Origin: Algisphaera agarilytica
GTDB taxonomy: Bacteria > Planctomycetota > Phycisphaerae > Phycisphaerales > Phycisphaeraceae
Reading direction: 5' to 3'
Length of the DNA stretch: 64,000 bases
Assembly: GCF_014207595.1 (NCBI RefSeq)
Contig: NZ_JACHGY010000001.1
Span: 3,106,836-3,170,835 of the forward strand
Shown piece by piece: positions 62,277 through 64,000 of this stretch. Position 1 is the first letter of the stretch. The number at the start of each line of letters is the position of its first letter. The notes beneath the pieces were generated by a model. It did no database searches, had not been told where the DNA came from, and saw nothing but the letters and a program-made list of their open reading frames with translations. A program made the position numbers and the translations under genes.

Positions 62277-62541
62277 GGCTTGGGTTGGAGAGTTTCTTTC
62301 TGTCCAACTTTCCACTTATCCTCCAGGCAAGCAATACCGCCAAAACGATTTGAGCTAGCCACAGGGCGAGGTTTAAGAAAGGCACATACCAAGGAATATC
62401 TTCCTCGGACACCGTCTCAAGTTCCGCTCCCCAGGGCCCAAAACCGAAACAAAAGACGACCGATACCAGTAGGTTCAGGGCGATCAAGATCGGGATGGAC
62501 AGCAATACTGTCCAAAAATATCTTTTGATGATCGGCTTCAT
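62254..62541 (-). CDS. Small membrane protein with repeat-derived C-terminus
   Basis: 95 aa. Two transmembrane helices (FWTVLLSIPILIALNLLVSVVF; PFLNLALWLAQIVLAVLLAW, about 21 residues each) with a short acidic loop (ELETVSEEDIPWY) between. No recognised family. The last eight residues (SRRSGMLA) and the stop are encoded by the palindromic repeat, so the original C-terminus was probably changed by its insertion. By eye AT-richer than neighbours. It ends before pth on the same strand? No: it lies downstream of pth, 15 nt after its stop, and may be the last gene of rplY-pth. Confidence 0.6.
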   Translation of the reverse strand: MKPIIKRYFWTVLLSIPILIALNLLVSVVFCFGFGPWGAELETVSEEDIPWYVPFLNLALWLAQIVLAVLLAWRISGKLDRKKLSNPSRRSGMLA

Positions 62542-62556
62542 GGGAGTATCAGCAGC

Positions 62557-63117
62557 TTAACCGCCGTTGAACTTTGTCATCGCCAACTCGATCCCGTCTT
62601 CGAGCCAGGACTCGATGCAGTCGCACGCTTTGCCGAGAGTGAAGTTCATCTCGTCGAGTTGTTCGCCGGTGAAACGGCCGAGGACGAAGTCGACTTGCGG
62701 GGCGCGGGTGCGGGGGCCGATGCCCAGGCGGAGGCGGGGGTAGTCGCGGGTACCCAGGGCGCGTTCGAGGTCTTTGAGGCCGTTGTGCCCGCCGGGCGAG
62801 CCGGAGGCGCGGAGGCGGATCTGGCCGACGTCGAGGGCGATCTCGTCGACGAGGATGAGGATGTCTTCGGGCTCGAGTTTGTAGAACGCCGCGGCCTCAC
62901 CCACGGCCAGGCCCGAGCGGTTCATGTACGTGGTCGGCTGCATCAGCATGACTTTGTGCATGTTGATGCGGCCCTCGAGGACGCCCGCGTGGAACTTGTG
63001 TTTGGCGCCCATCAGGCCGTGGCGGTTGGCGAGTTTTTCGATGGCCATGAACCCGGCGTTGTGACGCGTCTTGGCGTATTCGGGGCCGGGGTTGCCGAGG
63101 CCGACGATGAGTTTCAT
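62557..63117 (-). CDS. pth: Peptidyl-tRNA hydrolase
   Basis: 186 aa from ATG 63117; the family start KLIVGLGNPGPEYAKTRHN fixes it. Catalytic His in RHNAGFMAI (~20), Asn in MQPTTYMNRSG (~68), Asp-containing LILVDEIALD (~93) and SGGHNGL-like SPGGHNGLKDL (~108-118). It frees tRNA from prematurely released peptides. Downstream of rplY, the common pairing, though a terminator lies between. Confidence 0.96.
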   Translation of the reverse strand: MKLIVGLGNPGPEYAKTRHNAGFMAIEKLANRHGLMGAKHKFHAGVLEGRINMHKVMLMQPTTYMNRSGLAVGEAAAFYKLEPEDILILVDEIALDVGQIRLRASGSPGGHNGLKDLERALGTRDYPRLRLGIGPRTRAPQVDFVLGRFTGEQLDEMNFTLGKACDCIESWLEDGIELAMTKFNGG

Positions 63118-63120
63118 GAG

Positions 63121-63153
63121 TTGGGAGTTGGGGGTTAGGAGTTGGGGGTTAGG
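63121..63153. repeat. Short tandem repeat (GGGAGTTGGGGGTTAGGAG type) before pth
   Basis: Two and a half units of AGTTGGGGGTTAGG. It occupies the place of the ribosome binding site just 3 nt before the pth ATG, so no conventional Shine-Dalgarno is left. Confidence 0.65.
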
Positions 63154-63211
63154 AAAACGCGTTATGTGTTCTCCGCGAGCACTAGGCAAGGTAGCAGAAC
63201 TTTGGCGCATG

Positions 63212-63243
63212 AAAAAACCCCGAGCCTTGTAGGGCCCGGGGTT
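63212..63243 (-). terminator. Intrinsic terminator after rplY
   Basis: On the minus strand, stem CCCCGGGCC/GGCTCGGGG (one G-T pair) with loop CTACAA, then T6. Confidence 0.85.
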
Positions 63244-63258
63244 GATTCGTTGAGTGGA

Positions 63259-63897
63259 TTACTCGGCGGCTTCGTCGGCCTTGGCGCCGATGACTTCGGG
63301 TTCGCCGTCGCCCGCTTCGGCGTCGCCTTCGTCGTCGGCGACGGCCTTCTGGATCACGATCTGAGCCAGGAGGATGTTGGCTTCCATCGACAGGCTGACG
63401 CCCGCGGGGAGCTTGAGGTCCTCGGCGTGGATCGAGTCTTCCAGGCCCAGCTCGCTGATGTCGCAGACCAGCTCGTCGGGGATCGCGTTGGCCTTGCAGC
63501 TCACGGTGACGGCGGTGTGCGGGGTGCTGAGCATGGCACCGGCTTCGTTGAGCGCGGCGGGCTCGCCCTTGAACACGACTTCGAGCTCGAGCTCGACTTC
63601 TTCGTTCAGGTCAACGCGGGCCAGGTCGACGTGGACGGGGGTGGTGTCGAGGTAGTCGTACTGCACGTCCTTGATCAGGCAGGGCTCGGCCTTGCCGTCG
63701 ACCTGGACTTCGATCACGTGGGCACCGCTGACGAGCACGTCGTGCAGAGCGCGGGCGTCGACCGACACGTGGAGCGGGTCTTGCTTGTGGCCGTAGATCA
63801 CGGCGGGGAGTTGGCCTTGCTCGCGGAGACGGATGGAGTAGCGCGAGCCGAGCTTGGTGCGGGTTTGAGCTTCGAGGGTGGGGGTTTCGTGGGACAT
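63259..63897 (-). CDS. rplY: 50S ribosomal protein bL25 (CTC form)
   Basis: 212 aa. It binds 5S rRNA. N-terminal L25 domain (LREQGQLPAVIYGHKQDPLHV), then the beta-domain of the general stress protein Ctc (IKDVQYDYLDTTPVHVDLARVD; split here as IKDVQYDYLDTT and PVHVDLARVD). ISELGLEDSIHAEDLKLPAG is the family ending. The last ~30 residues form an acidic tail. Ribosome site AGAAGGAAAAG. A typical rplY-pth order. Confidence 0.95.
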   Translation of the reverse strand: MSHETPTLEAQTRTKLGSRYSIRLREQGQLPAVIYGHKQDPLHVSVDARALHDVLVSGAHVIEVQVDGKAEPCLIKDVQYDYLDTTPVHVDLARVDLNEEVELELEVVFKGEPAALNEAGAMLSTPHTAVTVSCKANAIPDELVCDISELGLEDSIHAEDLKLPAGVSLSMEANILLAQIVIQKAVADDEGDAEAGDGEPEVIGAKADEAAE

Positions 63898-63932
63898 AGT
63901 CTTTTCCTTCTAGTAGTTGTGATTTTGATCTG

Positions 63933-63998
63933 TTAGCCCCGGGCTTTGCCCGGGGGCGGAGTTTCGTGGGAGAGGCCCCGGTCAAAGCCCGGGGCTAA
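63933..63998. repeat. Inverted repeat (TTAGCCCCGGGCTTTG type) upstream of rplY
   Basis: TTAGCCCCGGGCTTTGCCC at the left and CAAAGCCCGGGGCTAA at the right form long inverted arms. Family shared with 10604-10632. It runs almost to the window edge and separates rplY from whatever lies upstream. Confidence 0.7.
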
Positions 63999-64000
63999 TG

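Overview
The window is 64 kb of high-GC bacterial chromosome that fits a planctomycete of the Phycisphaerae type. This is inference from gene content: a futalosine-route menaquinone gene (mqnA), an atypical sigma-70-like protein, a PEP-CTERM enzyme, a PgpH-type c-di-AMP phosphodiesterase, McsA/McsB, a GldG/DUF4340 ABC system and many short dispersed palindromic repeats. I found no IS element, prophage, CRISPR array or rRNA. It reads as ordinary core chromosome seeded with small repeats.

Layout. 0-9 kb: 3' end of a dus gene with a repeat inserted in frame, two paralogous secreted PDZ proteins, a metallophosphoesterase, glmS, a lipoprotein and a secreted two-repeat protein. 9-17 kb: the sigma-like protein, mqnA, an NtrC-type regulator, a DUF1963 protein, ispF, a repeat-riddled HTH ORF, a NeuD/PglD-like acyltransferase, a split zinc-ribbon membrane protein and nnrE. 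17-22 kb: a small basic protein, lipA with a large internal insertion, dacB and a sulfotransferase. 22-24 kb: rpsF, ssb and rplI. 24-33 kb (mostly minus strand): a beta-barrel protein, pgpH, phoH, two envelope proteins and a polysaccharide export lipoprotein. 33-41 kb: tRNA-Arg(UCG), a DUF4239 protein, an AguB-type amidohydrolase, a DsbD-alpha-like protein with a redoxin, pabB, then ctaA-ctaB and an ABC ATPase. 42-45 kb: a GH88 PEP-CTERM enzyme and cimA behind an apparent isoleucine attenuator, then a PilZ protein. 45-52 kb: tRNA-Arg(ACG), larE, mcsA-mcsB, a lipoprotein, mutY, a stand-alone NrdJ C-terminal (TSCPD) protein and purF. 52-64 kb: the four-gene GldAFG/DUF4340 operon, recQ bracketed by repeats, a PTS IIA protein, an AIM24 protein, pth and rplY.

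The most interesting signals are: (1) upstream of cimA, a 20-codon leader peptide with four Ile codons in six positions, an antiterminator arm overlapping its stop codon, and an intrinsic terminator; (2) -10-like hexamers lying 6-8 nt upstream of many start codons, which suggests widespread leaderless transcription; (3) a sigma-like protein with helix-turn-helix segments before, instead of after, a region-2-like segment; (4) at least nine families of short repeats, some of which have become parts of proteins (dus, lipA, the HTH ORF, a small membrane protein) or terminators (after rplI).
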